Notes: a model not told the origin generated them from the letters alone. Positions 8,437 to 17,603 are shown, counted from the stretch's first letter. The stretch is 38,422 nucleotides of DNA from Deltaproteobacteria bacterium (GCA_016929805.1 JAFGIB010000263.1:1-38422); one strand, 5' to 3'. Made by a program: numbers and translations.

Positions 8437-8880
8437 TCAACCGACCGGCTCGTATATTCTGAGGTCATTGGAGGTCAGCATATTTACGCCTTTTTTCTTA
8501 AGTAATTCAATCGCCGTATCATTATTTATAAAGCGAAAAATCATGATGGCTTTTCCCGAGACGGATCCAATAACGGCGTACATATAGGCTACGCTTATCT
8601 CAGCTTCCTTTATCATCTTTAGAAAATCCGCCAGACTCCCCGGTGTATCCGCCAATTCGACCGCAACCACCTCGTCCATATGAACGAGCATGTTCATTTC
8701 TTTCAAAATACGTTGGCTCGTAGCAACATCAGAAACGATTAGCCGAACAGTGCCGAAGTCCACTGTTTTTACCAAATTGAGCGCTCGAATATTAACGCCG
8801 GCATCGCCGAGCGCCCTTGTTATCTCGTATAGCTTACCCACGAAATCCTCAATCGCCACAGATATCTGTTTGATTTTCAC
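8437..8880 (-). CDS. Tandem ACT-domain regulatory protein
   Basis: A 147-aa protein with two ACT domains: about residues 1-70 (start VKIKQISV, with ALGDAGVNIRAL) and about 72-147 (VAVELADTPGSLADFLKMI). ACT domains bind amino acids or similar small ligands. This two-ACT, roughly 145-aa form is a stand-alone family (COG4747 type) often found near anaerobic aromatic or amino-acid metabolism genes. The GTG start at 8880 is chosen because a perfect AGGAGG (8888-8893) lies 7 nt upstream, and the product then has the normal family length. The frame is open a further 468 bp upstream, but that part has no domain and is not needed. It is divergent from the molybdenum hydroxylase at 9573, which may be functionally linked. 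Confidence 0.88.
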   Translation of the reverse strand: MKIKQISVAIEDFVGKLYEITRALGDAGVNIRALNLVKTVDFGTVRLIVSDVATSQRILKEMNMLVHMDEVVAVELADTPGSLADFLKMIKEAEISVAYMYAVIGSVSGKAIMIFRFINNDTAIELLKKKGVNMLTSNDLRIYEPVG

Positions 8881-9572
8881 CGAGACGCCTCCTTGTAGTC
8901 GCGTTTTGTGAAAAACCGAATTGGATATCACGTCGCCATAACTCGGCCGCGGAATATCAGTCGCGGACATATTAAACGAAAAATGAATTCGTTGTCTAGT
9001 AGAAAATCCGAGACAGAGATCAACGCAATGACTCTGTGCGTTCGTGTAAATAACATAAGAAACGATTTGCTTTTTTTGCTTTTGCGCCGGGGGCTGCAGA
9101 AGGCCTTCATCTTTTGGGCGGGACGACCCCGTCCGCGGCGTCGCTCCCGCTCGAAACAGCGTTGCCAGTGCACCGTCGTCGCTCGTTTCGGCAAGGGTCG
9201 TCGCGCTGCGAAAGACTTCGGGAGTATTTATGAGACGATGGTATCTTTTAACGCGTTTCCAGCCTAACCCGTCGCGGGGACATCGCATCTCGTCGTGTCC
9301 GCCGGCGGCGGGGTGGATTGCGCGGCAGCGGGAGCGGGAGTAAACCATAGAAAAATAGCCCTAATGGCAAAGAGGTTTAGGATAACCGGATGGAAAAAGT
9401 TGTTAAAATCGTTATATAAGTGATGGTTCCGATCGATGATATACAGGCGGACGCGTGGCGTCGTTCGAAAACAGCGTCACCGCCGGCCGAGCGGGCGCTA
9501 CAGGACGCGCTCGGAAATTCGAAATAGGACACGAGTTGCGGTAACCGGACCAGAGAACGACAAGTATCAGCC
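8881..9572. other. 692-bp divergent intergenic region, no supported gene
   Basis: The region separates the divergent ACT-domain and molybdenum-hydroxylase genes and should contain promoters for both. Frames on either strand (for example 8908-9267 plus and the extension of the ACT frame on minus) are Arg-rich and match nothing I recognise. I see no convincing -35/-10 pair, tRNA or terminator. Confidence 0.4.
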
Positions 9573-11846
9573 ATGACACACGAATTTCGTATTGTTGGAA
9601 GCAATGTTCCCCGAACAGATGCTAGGTCAAAGGTCACCGGCGCGGCCATGTACACGGACGATTTCAAACTACCGGGGATGCTTTTTGGGAAAATTCTCAG
9701 AAGCCCCATTGCCCATGGAAGAATCTTGAACATCGACGTGAGTAAAGCGGCGGCCTTGCCCGGTGTGAAGTGTGTGATTACCGGGGAAGATACGCCGAAA
9801 ATAAAATACGGCAATTGGCGGTTGTTTCCCCAGACACAGGACGAATACCCGCTGGCGGTTGATAAAGTACGATTTATCGGAGATGAAGTCGCCGCGGTCG
9901 CGGCGATCGATATAGACACGGCGGAAGAAGCGCTCGAGTTAGTAAAGGTGGAATATGAAGAGCTACCCGCTGTATTTGATGTCGATAGAGCGATTATAGA
10001 AGGCGCACCGGTTATCCATAGTATCACACCGAATAACATCAGCGTGGATCGTAAGATTCAATTCGGGGATGTCGACAGAGGTTTCGCCGAATCCGATTAT
10101 ATCCGTGACGATGTTTTCCGGGTACCTGCAGTAAACCACGCCTATATGGAGCCGTGTTCCACTCTCGCGCGGGTCGATGCCGACGGTCGTATAACGATTT
10201 GGACATCCACGCAAACCCCTTATATTGTCCAGTGTCTTCTCGCATCTACTTTGGGTATGCGCGAAAATGATGTCAGGGTAATCAAACCTGCTGTCGGCGG
10301 AGGATTCGGGGGTAAAATGGAGATGCGGTCATGGGATTTTTGCGCCGCCTTCATGGCCCAAAAAACCGGTCGGCCCGTGAAGATTACCCTCACGCGGGAA
10401 GAGGAGTTTATCAGCGGCCGCAGACGTCACCCGATGAAAATTTGGTCGAGGGTGGGATTTAAGAAAGACGGCACCCTAATGGCCAAAGACCTGAAGGTTC
10501 TATTGGACGGTGGCGCCTATAACAGCATGGGACCCACGGCGACTTTCCTCTGTGGATATTTCGGCGCCATGCTCTATCGCATTCCCAATTATCGATACTT
10601 CGGGCAGCGCGTGTATACCAATAAACCGCCTTCAGGGGCCATGAGGGGTTTCGGTGCGCCCCAATCCCTGTTCGCGGGGGAAACCCAGATGAACATGGTC
10701 GCGGAAGCTCTGGGCATCGATCCCATCGATCTACGGATTAAGAACGCCGTGCAATCGGGATATCGAATTCCCGATGTGGCGACGGTTTCTAGCTGCGGCC
10801 TCATCGACTCGTTAAATCAAGCGAAGAAGCTCAGTAGCTGGACGGAGAAAAGGAGTGAGCTCAAAGACGGTAAAGGCATCGGTGTAGCGTGTTATAGCTT
10901 TATCTCGGGAGGTGTCTTTAACTGGTTTAATACCCAGTACCCATTTTCAGCGGCGGAAGTAAGGGCCTTTGCCGACGGAACGGTGCACCTATTGACCATG
11001 GCATCGGATATCGGCCAGGGATCCGATACGGTGTTAAAGCAGATTCTTGCCGAGGAGCTCGGATTGAAAATGGAGGATATCCGATTGACGGCCGCCGACA
11101 CCGCCATGACGCCTCAGGCGGATCTCGGAAGCTGGGGGAGCCGGGTCACCCTCATGGCCGGCAACGCGGTGATCGATGCCGCGCGCCAAATCAAAGATAA
11201 ACTGGCCGGCGCATTGTTTTCCAGATTTAACTTAAATGTGATCTTCAAAGTTGAATTCAAAAACGGTCGTGTTTTCCCGGAGGGAAAGCCCGAGCGCAGC
11301 ATGACGTTCGGCGAGGCTGTTTCTACCGCACAAAAAGCCAACCAGGGGATACCGCTAGTAGCCCGAGGGCACTACACGCCGAGGGGAAAAGGCATCGTCA
11401 CGCCCACGTTCAGTTTCGGCACCCAAGTCGCGCAAGTCGACGTCGATAAGGAAACCGGTATCGTAAAGGTCGAAAAGCTGTGGACGGCCCACGATTGCGG
11501 TACGGCTATCAATCCCGTGTCGGTCGAGGGTCAATTAGAGGGGTCGGTTCATATGGGCCTCGGTTACGCGTTATGCGAACAACTCGTGGTCAAGGAAGGG
11601 ACAACCCTGAACCAAGACTTTTTGGATTACAAAATCCCCAGTGCTGAAGATATGCCGCCGGGTGAATCGGTGTGCGTCGATACTTACGAACCCGAGGGAC
11701 CGATGGGCGCGAAGGAAGCCGGAGAGGGACTCGTGTCGCCGACAGCTCCCGCTATCGCCGAGGCCGTCTTCCACGCCACGGGCTTTCGAAGCACCGAGCT
11801 ACCGATAACGCCCGAGAACGTGCTTAGGGGCATCGGCAAGCTATAA
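9573..11846 (+). CDS. Xanthine dehydrogenase-family molybdenum hydroxylase, large (Mo-cofactor) subunit
   Basis: A 757-aa protein, full length for the family. Residues about 20-130 form the a/b-hammerhead domain (TGAAMYTDDFKLPGMLFGKI). The Mo-cofactor region follows with AVGGGFGGK near residue 244, MRGFGAPQ near 355, DIGQGSDTV, and the active-site segment GAKEAGEG whose Glu718 corresponds to the catalytic glutamate. The family transfers oxygen from water to aromatic or N-heterocyclic carbons or aldehydes, or, in 4-hydroxybenzoyl-CoA reductases, works reductively. The substrate cannot be read from this sequence. Partner [2Fe-2S] and FAD subunits are not encoded on either side, which is unusual. 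The divergent neighbour is an ACT-domain protein. Its TAA stop is also the left target duplication of the element that follows. Confidence 0.92.
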   Translation: MTHEFRIVGSNVPRTDARSKVTGAAMYTDDFKLPGMLFGKILRSPIAHGRILNIDVSKAAALPGVKCVITGEDTPKIKYGNWRLFPQTQDEYPLAVDKVRFIGDEVAAVAAIDIDTAEEALELVKVEYEELPAVFDVDRAIIEGAPVIHSITPNNISVDRKIQFGDVDRGFAESDYIRDDVFRVPAVNHAYMEPCSTLARVDADGRITIWTSTQTPYIVQCLLASTLGMRENDVRVIKPAVGGGFGGKMEMRSWDFCAAFMAQKTGRPVKITLTREEEFISGRRRHPMKIWSRVGFKKDGTLMAKDLKVLLDGGAYNSMGPTATFLCGYFGAMLYRIPNYRYFGQRVYTNKPPSGAMRGFGAPQSLFAGETQMNMVAEALGIDPIDLRIKNAVQSGYRIPDVATVSSCGLIDSLNQAKKLSSWTEKRSELKDGKGIGVACYSFISGGVFNWFNTQYPFSAAEVRAFADGTVHLLTMASDIGQGSDTVLKQILAEELGLKMEDIRLTAADTAMTPQADLGSWGSRVTLMAGNAVIDAARQIKDKLAGALFSRFNLNVIFKVEFKNGRVFPEGKPERSMTFGEAVSTAQKANQGIPLVARGHYTPRGKGIVTPTFSFGTQVAQVDVDKETGIVKVEKLWTAHDCGTAINPVSVEGQLEGSVHMGLGYALCEQLVVKEGTTLNQDFLDYKIPSAEDMPPGESVCVDTYEPEGPMGAKEAGEGLVSPTAPAIAEAVFHATGFRSTELPITPENVLRGIGKL

Positions 11847-11985
11847 GAGGGTGTTTAATAAGTACCTCGTAACCGTCGTTTGGCGGGCCACAAGGACCCG
11901 CGCTACAAACACGTCTATCGCTTCAATCGGACCTCGTAGGGCGCGGGCTTGTCCCGCGCTTAAACGATAATTCTTAAACACCCTC
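11847..11985. mobile_element. 139-bp MITE-like element with 12-bp terminal inverted repeats and TAA duplication
   Basis: The left end GAGGGTGTTTAA (11847-11858) is a perfect inverted repeat of the right end TTAAACACCCTC (11974-11985). TAA flanks both sides (11844-11846 and 11986-11988), as a 3-bp target duplication. Inside are two palindromic motifs of GCGGG-ACAAG-CCCGC type in inverted orientation, each next to a CGCTAC or CCTACG stretch. There is no coding capacity. TA-containing 3-bp duplications and GAG-type ends are seen in IS5-related elements, so it was probably mobilised by such a transposase in trans. The left TAA is the stop codon of the preceding gene. Confidence 0.8.
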
Positions 11986-12110
11986 TAAGAGCGCGTCAGG
12001 GGTTATTATCTGTCCGAATACGCATCGGTTGCGTTCTACTGTTACTCTTTTCTTTTAGCCCGCCCTCGGTTTAGTCCACTATTTCAACAGCTCGAAGACG
12101 CCGTACCGGC

Positions 12111-12142
12111 TTGGATCTTTATTGCCAAGGTGTTTATATGAT
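12111..12142 (+). promoter_or_regulatory. Weak candidate promoter of the SIR2-MoxR-DGR operon
   Basis: TTGGAT at 12111-12116 and TATGAT at 12137-12142 are the best hexamers upstream of the operon, but the spacer is 20 bp, longer than optimal; TATATG at 12135 would give 18 bp with a poorer -10. The predicted leader is about 40 nt. The rest of 11989-12186 holds nothing else I can support. Confidence 0.3.
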
Positions 12143-12186
12143 ATCTTTGAGCGCCGCTAGTTAATTAAGAAAGGAATACTATCGAA

Positions 12187-13875
12187 ATGGGAAACAATGT
12201 TCCGGCAGTATTCAACGGTAGACAAGCCGTGCTTTGGAATGATCTCAGTAAAAGCATTATGAATGGCGAAGTCGCGCTCGTTATAGGCTCGGGTGTTTCG
12301 ATTGCCGCTTGCCGGGCCGAGCAACAGGAATTTGCCTCATGGAAGGGATTACTCGAAAACGGTTTGGATAGGTGCCTTGCGTATGGGAAGATTGATAACT
12401 CCTCTTACATAAATTATAAGAATATTTTATCCGGCGGCAATACGACAGATTTATTAGCGGTTGCGAACAAAGTGGAAGAGGGGCTAGACCGCAATGGTAA
12501 TATGGGAAGATTTCAAGGTTGGATAAACAAGACTGTCGGAAGCCTGTCTACCCGCGATAGACGCCTCGTAGAGGCTTTATCGGGTTGGCACGCTCCGATA
12601 TGCACCACGAATTACGACGGATTAATTGAAGAAATTACAGGACAAATCCATGTTACGCTCGATGACTATCACATCGTTGAATCCGTTTTAGATAAGAAGT
12701 CGAATCGTATAATTCATTTACACGGCTATTGGGAATCGTGTTCATCATTAATTCTTGGTATTAAATCTTATGAAGATTTATTGCGGAATAAAAACGCGCA
12801 GAATCTTCAACAAGCGCTTTTTAATCGGTATCATCTTGTTTTTATCGGTTGCGGTCACGGAGGCATATCGGATCCCAATCTCGGCGCCTTGTTTGACTGG
12901 GTTCAAGAAACGTGCAGCCGGTCGACGCGGGAACACTATATTCTTATCCCCGAGTCCGAACGGCGTCGCGTTTCGGTCAAACATCCGTTTGTTTTGCTGT
13001 ATTACGGTAAAACTTACGATGCTCTAGTACCGGTCATTCAACATTTAAGCAGTTTCGTTAGAAAGGAAGAGGACTCGAGTATAAAGGAACATGAAACCAC
13101 TGAACGGGTTGTTGGGAAATTGATCCGAATAGTTAGCGACGATGAAGCTATCGCCGACGACCTTCGTAATTTGATTGAGCGCGGTGATAGTTCAACGCCG
13201 CGCGATTTTAAGAATAGCGCGGATACAGTATTAAGAGATAATATAGTAAAGCTATTCATTGAAATAGTTAAAGCCGCGAAAGAGCGCCGAATAAAAAAAA
13301 GCGACGCGATCGAAATCGCGAGTTACTTGATTCCGCTCGTAATGGATCAAGCGTTCGTCGATAATGTTATTGAAGCGGTCAACCGTATTCCATCTTCCCC
13401 GATTGAGCTCAAGGCGAAAACCTTTCTGGCCGAGGAGGCCGTTGTTTCTCGTTTAGGCAATCGACCCGCTGAGCTGATGAGAAACGATAAAGGAGAATTG
13501 GTCGGTAAAGACAGGATTTCTTTGGGACTTGAACCAGGTACGGAAGACGGATTCGCGGAAAAAGATTTTAGAAAATCGATAAGCGCGCAGTTTGACGGTC
13601 TCGGCAGTAGCTCGGACGACGAGGATATCGGTAACTATCTCAAGGCGATGAAAGACATCGGCCACCCGATTTATACCGATATCCCCGAAGGGTGGCGCGA
13701 TGCAATTAGAATAAACAATATCGCAAAAAATTATCCCAATATTTTAATCTTCATTTTGGTTAGGCCGGAGAATAGTAAAGATTCAGTGGTAAAACTCGGC
13801 GAAAACGACGACAAGTACTTGGAGAAGCTTCTTCTCATATTATTCAGTTTACCCGACGACGATAAAGGAAATTGA
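12187..13875 (+). CDS. SIR2-like domain protein, putative NAD+-consuming effector of a conflict system
   Basis: A 562-aa protein. Residues about 15-280 show SIR2-fold motifs in order: ALVIGSGVS (GSG at 34-38, nucleotide binding), ICTTNYDGL (Asn142), IIHLHG (His179, the position of the catalytic histidine), and VFIGCGHGGISDP. SIR2 domains of this class in anti-phage systems hydrolyse NAD+. Residues about 290-562 are charged and mainly helical, with no family I recognise. They may couple the enzyme to the ATPase encoded 3 nt downstream. The ribosome site is AAGGA 11 nt before the ATG. The gene is visibly AT-richer in codon choice (many AAT, TTA, ATA) than the two genes that follow, suggesting the effector was swapped in. 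Enzymatic activity is inferred, not shown. Confidence 0.85.
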   Translation: MGNNVPAVFNGRQAVLWNDLSKSIMNGEVALVIGSGVSIAACRAEQQEFASWKGLLENGLDRCLAYGKIDNSSYINYKNILSGGNTTDLLAVANKVEEGLDRNGNMGRFQGWINKTVGSLSTRDRRLVEALSGWHAPICTTNYDGLIEEITGQIHVTLDDYHIVESVLDKKSNRIIHLHGYWESCSSLILGIKSYEDLLRNKNAQNLQQALFNRYHLVFIGCGHGGISDPNLGALFDWVQETCSRSTREHYILIPESERRRVSVKHPFVLLYYGKTYDALVPVIQHLSSFVRKEEDSSIKEHETTERVVGKLIRIVSDDEAIADDLRNLIERGDSSTPRDFKNSADTVLRDNIVKLFIEIVKAAKERRIKKSDAIEIASYLIPLVMDQAFVDNVIEAVNRIPSSPIELKAKTFLAEEAVVSRLGNRPAELMRNDKGELVGKDRISLGLEPGTEDGFAEKDFRKSISAQFDGLGSSSDDEDIGNYLKAMKDIGHPIYTDIPEGWRDAIRINNIAKNYPNILIFILVRPENSKDSVVKLGENDDKYLEKLLLILFSLPDDDKGN

Positions 13876-13878
13876 CCA

Positions 13879-14856
13879 ATGACCACCGCATTCAACCCAC
13901 CTGATAAACCGATTAAGCTGACGGCGCTGGGTTCTTGCCCCGAGCAGTTTCACGTGTTCGACGACGCCTCGATTTGGGCGGTGCGTAGCGCCTTGGCTAC
14001 CGGACGGCCGTTGCTCGTTCGCGGCGAGCCCGGCACGGGCAAAAGCCAGCTCGCGCGCGCGGCGGCGTTCGTGCTGAAGCGGCCTTGGATATCGGCGGTG
14101 ATCACCTCGCAGAGCACGAGCCAGGACTTATTATGGCAATACGACGCGGTCGCGCGCCTCGGCAACGCGCAGGTTTTGGGGAGCTTGAGCAAAGGGGATA
14201 TCAAGGGGTGGCAAGAACAGCTTGAGGATAAGCGGTTCCTCTTGCCCGGGCCCTTGTGGTGGACCTTTGATTGGGATTCGGCCGCGGAGCAACTCGAGGC
14301 GACCTATCTGAAAGCCGCGGAGCCGCCGTTGTATGATAAAAAAGAGGCGGATCCAAAAAACGGGGTGGTATTGTTGATCGACGAGATCGATAAGGCGGAA
14401 TCGGACTTGCCGAACGGGTTACTCGACAGTCTGGGAAACGGGGGGTTCAATCCGCCCTTCGGCGTACAGCCGGTGCGTCAGATAGAACAAAGGGAGCCTT
14501 TGGTCGTGATCACCACCAACGAGGAACGCGAGCTTCCGCCGGCCTTTTTACGCCGCTGTCTCGTGCTGCACCTCGATCTGCCGGAAGAGCGGGACGAGCT
14601 TATCGGGTGGTTGATGGAGCGCGGAAAGGTTCACTTCGAGAATAGCTCGCAAGAGATACGGCGACAAGCGGCCGAGCAGCTCGTCAACGACCGCGAGAGC
14701 ATGCTCAAGCAAGGGCTGCCGGCGCCGGGGCAGGCGGAGTATATCGATCTATTACGCGCGCTCGGCGAGATGTCCGAGGAGTATAAGATCGAGCCCGGGG
14801 AGCTTCTTGAGAAGATCAAAGATTTCGCGCTGAAAAAACAGGCTGTAAGAGGTTAG
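13879..14856 (+). CDS. MoxR-type AAA+ ATPase
   Basis: A 325-aa AAA+ protein. Walker A is GEPGTGKS (residues 49-56), Walker B is VVLLIDEID (Asp168-Glu169), and sensor 1 plus arginine finger lie in VVITTNEERELPPAFLRRC. A C-terminal helical lid follows to residue 325. MoxR ATPases usually act together with a vWA-domain partner as chaperones or switches, and the next gene, 2 nt downstream, carries a vWA-like region. AAGGAAA lies close upstream of the ATG. Inferred role: the NTP-dependent switch between the sensor part (FGE-fold variable domain) and the SIR2 effector. Co-translation with both neighbours is likely from the 3-nt and 2-nt spacings. Confidence 0.9.
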   Translation: MTTAFNPPDKPIKLTALGSCPEQFHVFDDASIWAVRSALATGRPLLVRGEPGTGKSQLARAAAFVLKRPWISAVITSQSTSQDLLWQYDAVARLGNAQVLGSLSKGDIKGWQEQLEDKRFLLPGPLWWTFDWDSAAEQLEATYLKAAEPPLYDKKEADPKNGVVLLIDEIDKAESDLPNGLLDSLGNGGFNPPFGVQPVRQIEQREPLVVITTNEERELPPAFLRRCLVLHLDLPEERDELIGWLMERGKVHFENSSQEIRRQAAEQLVNDRESMLKQGLPAPGQAEYIDLLRALGEMSEEYKIEPGELLEKIKDFALKKQAVRG

Positions 14857-14858
14857 CC

Positions 14859-17582
14859 GTGACCACGCTCGTCAGCCGCGCTGATTTGATCTATCTATTC
14901 GCGCGCGAGGGAGAGCAGGCGTTGGCCCGGGGCGCCGGTTTTTTACGCTACGCGAAAGCCGAAACGAAACCGCGAGAAATTCTGTTGCGCGCCTCTATAG
15001 AGGTTGTCTCGCGTACGCCGGACGATGTAAAGATGGAAGCAATAACGGCTCCGGTCAGAACTCGGGCGCGCTACTGGCGGGTCTCGGGCTATGACCGCGT
15101 GGACGAGGAGAGCCGCCGGACAAGGAGGCCGGACTTTGACGCGACGCCCTTTTCCGACGAGGAGCTCTCCGCGCCCGAGGGCGTGGCGCCGCCGATCAAA
15201 ACCCCGCTTATGCCCTGGTCGCGCTTGGATCCATTTCTGCGCGCCGCCCTCGGCAGGGTCAGGCGGGGGTCGGCGGTTGATATCAAGCAACTCGTGAGAG
15301 ATGTCGCGCGGGTGAAACCAATTCAGCGGCTGCCGAGGGTGAAGCTCAGCGGTTGGGCGCCGCGCGCCCAGCTCTTGGTCGACCGCGACACGCGGCTCAC
15401 GCCCTTTTGGGATGACCAGAGCGCCGTTTTCGAGCGGTTGCGCGGGCATCGTGGTTTGCCGGGGCTGGAGGTCTTGGTCTTTTTTAGCGCGCCTGAAGGC
15501 GGGGATGACGGTCATATTCAAGTATTCAGCCCGAGTGAGAATCGGTTTATCGAATACAGGCCGCCCGAGCGAGGCGCGCCTGTTCTGCTCTTGGGAGAGT
15601 GCGGCTATTTGCGAGCCGAGAGCGATACGCGAAACGGCTGGAGGGCCTTGGGCGAGCGGCTTTTCAGGCGCGGATGTAGGCCTGTCGCCCTTGCCCCTTG
15701 CCCGCGCGACAGGTGGCCGCTTGAAACAAACCGAGGTTGGTTGATGGCGGTCTGGGACCGGTTTGAGCGATGCCCGAAGATCGACGACGCGGCCTTTCGA
15801 GGCTTTTGGGGATGCCCTTCTTCATATAAGACTGACGAGGAGGCGGAAAGCGAGACGGCGAGCGCCGATAGGTCGAGCATTTATAAAGAGCGCGCCGGGC
15901 GTTTATTGCGGCTATTATCAGTCGCGGTCAGGATCGAGCCCGCGTTGTTGCGCGACGCCCGGCGGCTATTTAGAAGCGATCAGGCGGATGTAGCCACCGA
16001 GGCGGATGCCTGGCGTCACGAGTCGGTTCAAGTGCCCTCTCCCGTGGGATTGGGGCTTGATCCGCAATTCGCTCAAGAAGAGCGCGAGCGATTGGCGCGC
16101 TTTGTCTCGGGCGACCGAGATATCACCGATTACCAGGGGCTCTGTAGCCCCCAAAGGATAGGGGGGGATTTGCGCGAGTTATTGAGCAGACACCACGCCT
16201 ATTTGCCCGAGGTTATTCGGTTGGAAGAGCACGGTTATCTGAACGAGGTCGATCCGAACGAAAAGGACGCGCGGATCTTTAAACAGGGTATGAAACGAAT
16301 GACGGCGACCCTGGCGAAAGCGCCGACCGACGGCAGGAGCGCCTGGTGCTTTCGCTTTTCAGATAGGTTACCGAGGCAAATGCGAGCGAAGTATCCCGAG
16401 CTAGCCTATCAATGGGCCTTGGCGTGCCGGCATCAAGACTCGCTCACATCGCGAGCTTTGCCCGAGGGATGGGATCCCGAGCAAATCGCCTGGGCTTTTA
16501 AGGAGAGCGAACGGTATTGGCGAATCTGGCAGGACGGTTCTTCGCTCGTCATTGCCTCTGACGAGTGGCGGCCGGGGACCGAAGAGGCTCCGCGAGCAAG
16601 CCCGGTCGGCGGGATAACCACCTGCCGTTCGTTTTTGAGCGCGGAGAGTAGAGAGCAATCGGCGCCTATAACCCTTTTTTCGTACAAAAAGATAGATCTT
16701 TCGCAAGCTAAGGCCGTTTCTCTCGGTCAGCTCGAACACCTGCGCGGCGAATGGGAGAGCCTGAAGCTCGAAACGATCCCAAAGCCGAGCTGGGCGAGCG
16801 AGATCGGCCGCGACAGCATCGGCTTGTACGCTGATTTTACCTATCAAGGCGCGACGCAGCGACTGCGGTGGATCAACCCGGGGTCTTTCATCATTGGCTC
16901 GCCCGAGGACGAGCCGGGGCGTTATGATAACGAGCGCCAGCATAGGGTTACCTTGACCCGAGGTTATTGGTTGGCGGATACGCCCTGTACTCAGGCGCTG
17001 TGGCAAGCGGTCATGGGTGAAAATCCGAGCTATTTCAAAACGCCGGAACGCCCTGTCGAGAATGTAAGCTGGGAGGATTGCCAAAGGTTTTTAGAACGTA
17101 TTGACGGCCTGATTCCAGATCTTGGGTTGCGATTGCCCACCGAGGCCGAATGGGAGTACGCCTGCCGCGCGGCGACGAGCACGGCGCTATATTCGGGGCC
17201 GATCGAGATTCGGGGGGAATGCGACGCGCCGGCCTTGGATCCGATCGCGTGGTATTCCGGAAACAGCGGCGAGGAATTCGAGCTTGAAAACGGCTGGGAT
17301 TCCTCCGAATGGCCGAACAAGCAATACGAGCACACGCGGGCCGGTACCCATCCGGTAAAGCGAAAGAATCCCAATGATTGGGGACTTTACGATATGCTCG
17401 GAAACGTGTGGGAATGGTGTGATGATTGGTACGGCGAATACCCTTCAAAATCGGCTAGGCGGGTTCTGCGCGGGGGCGGCTGGTTCGACGACGCCCGTTA
17501 CGCGCGCTCGGCCTGTCGCCTTAGGCTCGGGCCCGGCTACCGCTACAACTTCATCGGTTTCCGTTTTGCCCGAGGTCAATAA
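14859..17582 (+). CDS. DGR target protein 1: vWA-like region fused to a variable FGE/C-type-lectin-fold domain
   Basis: A 907-aa protein starting at GTG 14859, 2 nt after the MoxR stop, with AGAGG upstream. Residues about 165-310 look like a vWA fold (strand QLLVDRDT, later VLLLGECGYL), but the metal motif DxSxS reads D175-R-D177-T-R, so metal binding is probably lost. Residues about 320-660 are unassigned. Residues about 665-907 are an FGE-sulfatase-type domain ([73 protein letters not shown]). The cysteines of true formylglycine-generating enzymes are not evident at the RGGGW segment, so it is read as a binding scaffold. The last 40 residues are variable repeat VR1, where DGR mutagenesis changes surface residues. 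Inferred role: diversified sensor feeding the MoxR-SIR2 module. Confidence 0.88.
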   Translation: MTTLVSRADLIYLFAREGEQALARGAGFLRYAKAETKPREILLRASIEVVSRTPDDVKMEAITAPVRTRARYWRVSGYDRVDEESRRTRRPDFDATPFSDEELSAPEGVAPPIKTPLMPWSRLDPFLRAALGRVRRGSAVDIKQLVRDVARVKPIQRLPRVKLSGWAPRAQLLVDRDTRLTPFWDDQSAVFERLRGHRGLPGLEVLVFFSAPEGGDDGHIQVFSPSENRFIEYRPPERGAPVLLLGECGYLRAESDTRNGWRALGERLFRRGCRPVALAPCPRDRWPLETNRGWLMAVWDRFERCPKIDDAAFRGFWGCPSSYKTDEEAESETASADRSSIYKERAGRLLRLLSVAVRIEPALLRDARRLFRSDQADVATEADAWRHESVQVPSPVGLGLDPQFAQEERERLARFVSGDRDITDYQGLCSPQRIGGDLRELLSRHHAYLPEVIRLEEHGYLNEVDPNEKDARIFKQGMKRMTATLAKAPTDGRSAWCFRFSDRLPRQMRAKYPELAYQWALACRHQDSLTSRALPEGWDPEQIAWAFKESERYWRIWQDGSSLVIASDEWRPGTEEAPRASPVGGITTCRSFLSAESREQSAPITLFSYKKIDLSQAKAVSLGQLEHLRGEWESLKLETIPKPSWASEIGRDSIGLYADFTYQGATQRLRWINPGSFIIGSPEDEPGRYDNERQHRVTLTRGYWLADTPCTQALWQAVMGENPSYFKTPERPVENVSWEDCQRFLERIDGLIPDLGLRLPTEAEWEYACRAATSTALYSGPIEIRGECDAPALDPIAWYSGNSGEEFELENGWDSSEWPNKQYEHTRAGTHPVKRKNPNDWGLYDMLGNVWEWCDDWYGEYPSKSARRVLRGGGWFDDARYARSACRLRLGPGYRYNFIGFRFARGQ
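17453..17574 (+). repeat. DGR variable repeat 1 (VR1)
   Basis: 122 bp at the 3' end of target gene 1, the same length as the TR at 19242-19363 and aligned without gaps. It differs from the TR at 19 positions, and 18 of these are adenines in the TR (A to T, G or C). The exception is a T to C at a silent GGT/GGC codon. Template AAC/AAT codons read TTC, GAC, GAC, TAC, CTT, CTC, TAC, TAC, AAC, TTC here. The last 23 bp (from CATCGG to CCGAG) are identical to the TR, including their adenines, as expected for the initiation-of-mutagenic-homology end. Confidence 0.96.
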
Positions 17583-17603
17583 TGCGCCAAGCAGGAAAAA
17601 AGG

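Noticed and set aside
8881..9348. N-terminal extension of the ACT-domain frame to 303 aa
   Set aside because: No recognisable domain, and a perfect AGGAGG precedes the internal GTG that gives the normal family length.
14859..17582. FGE domain as an active sulfatase-maturing enzyme
   Set aside because: The cysteines expected after the RGGSW segment are replaced by DGR-variable residues; the domain is better explained as a binding scaffold.
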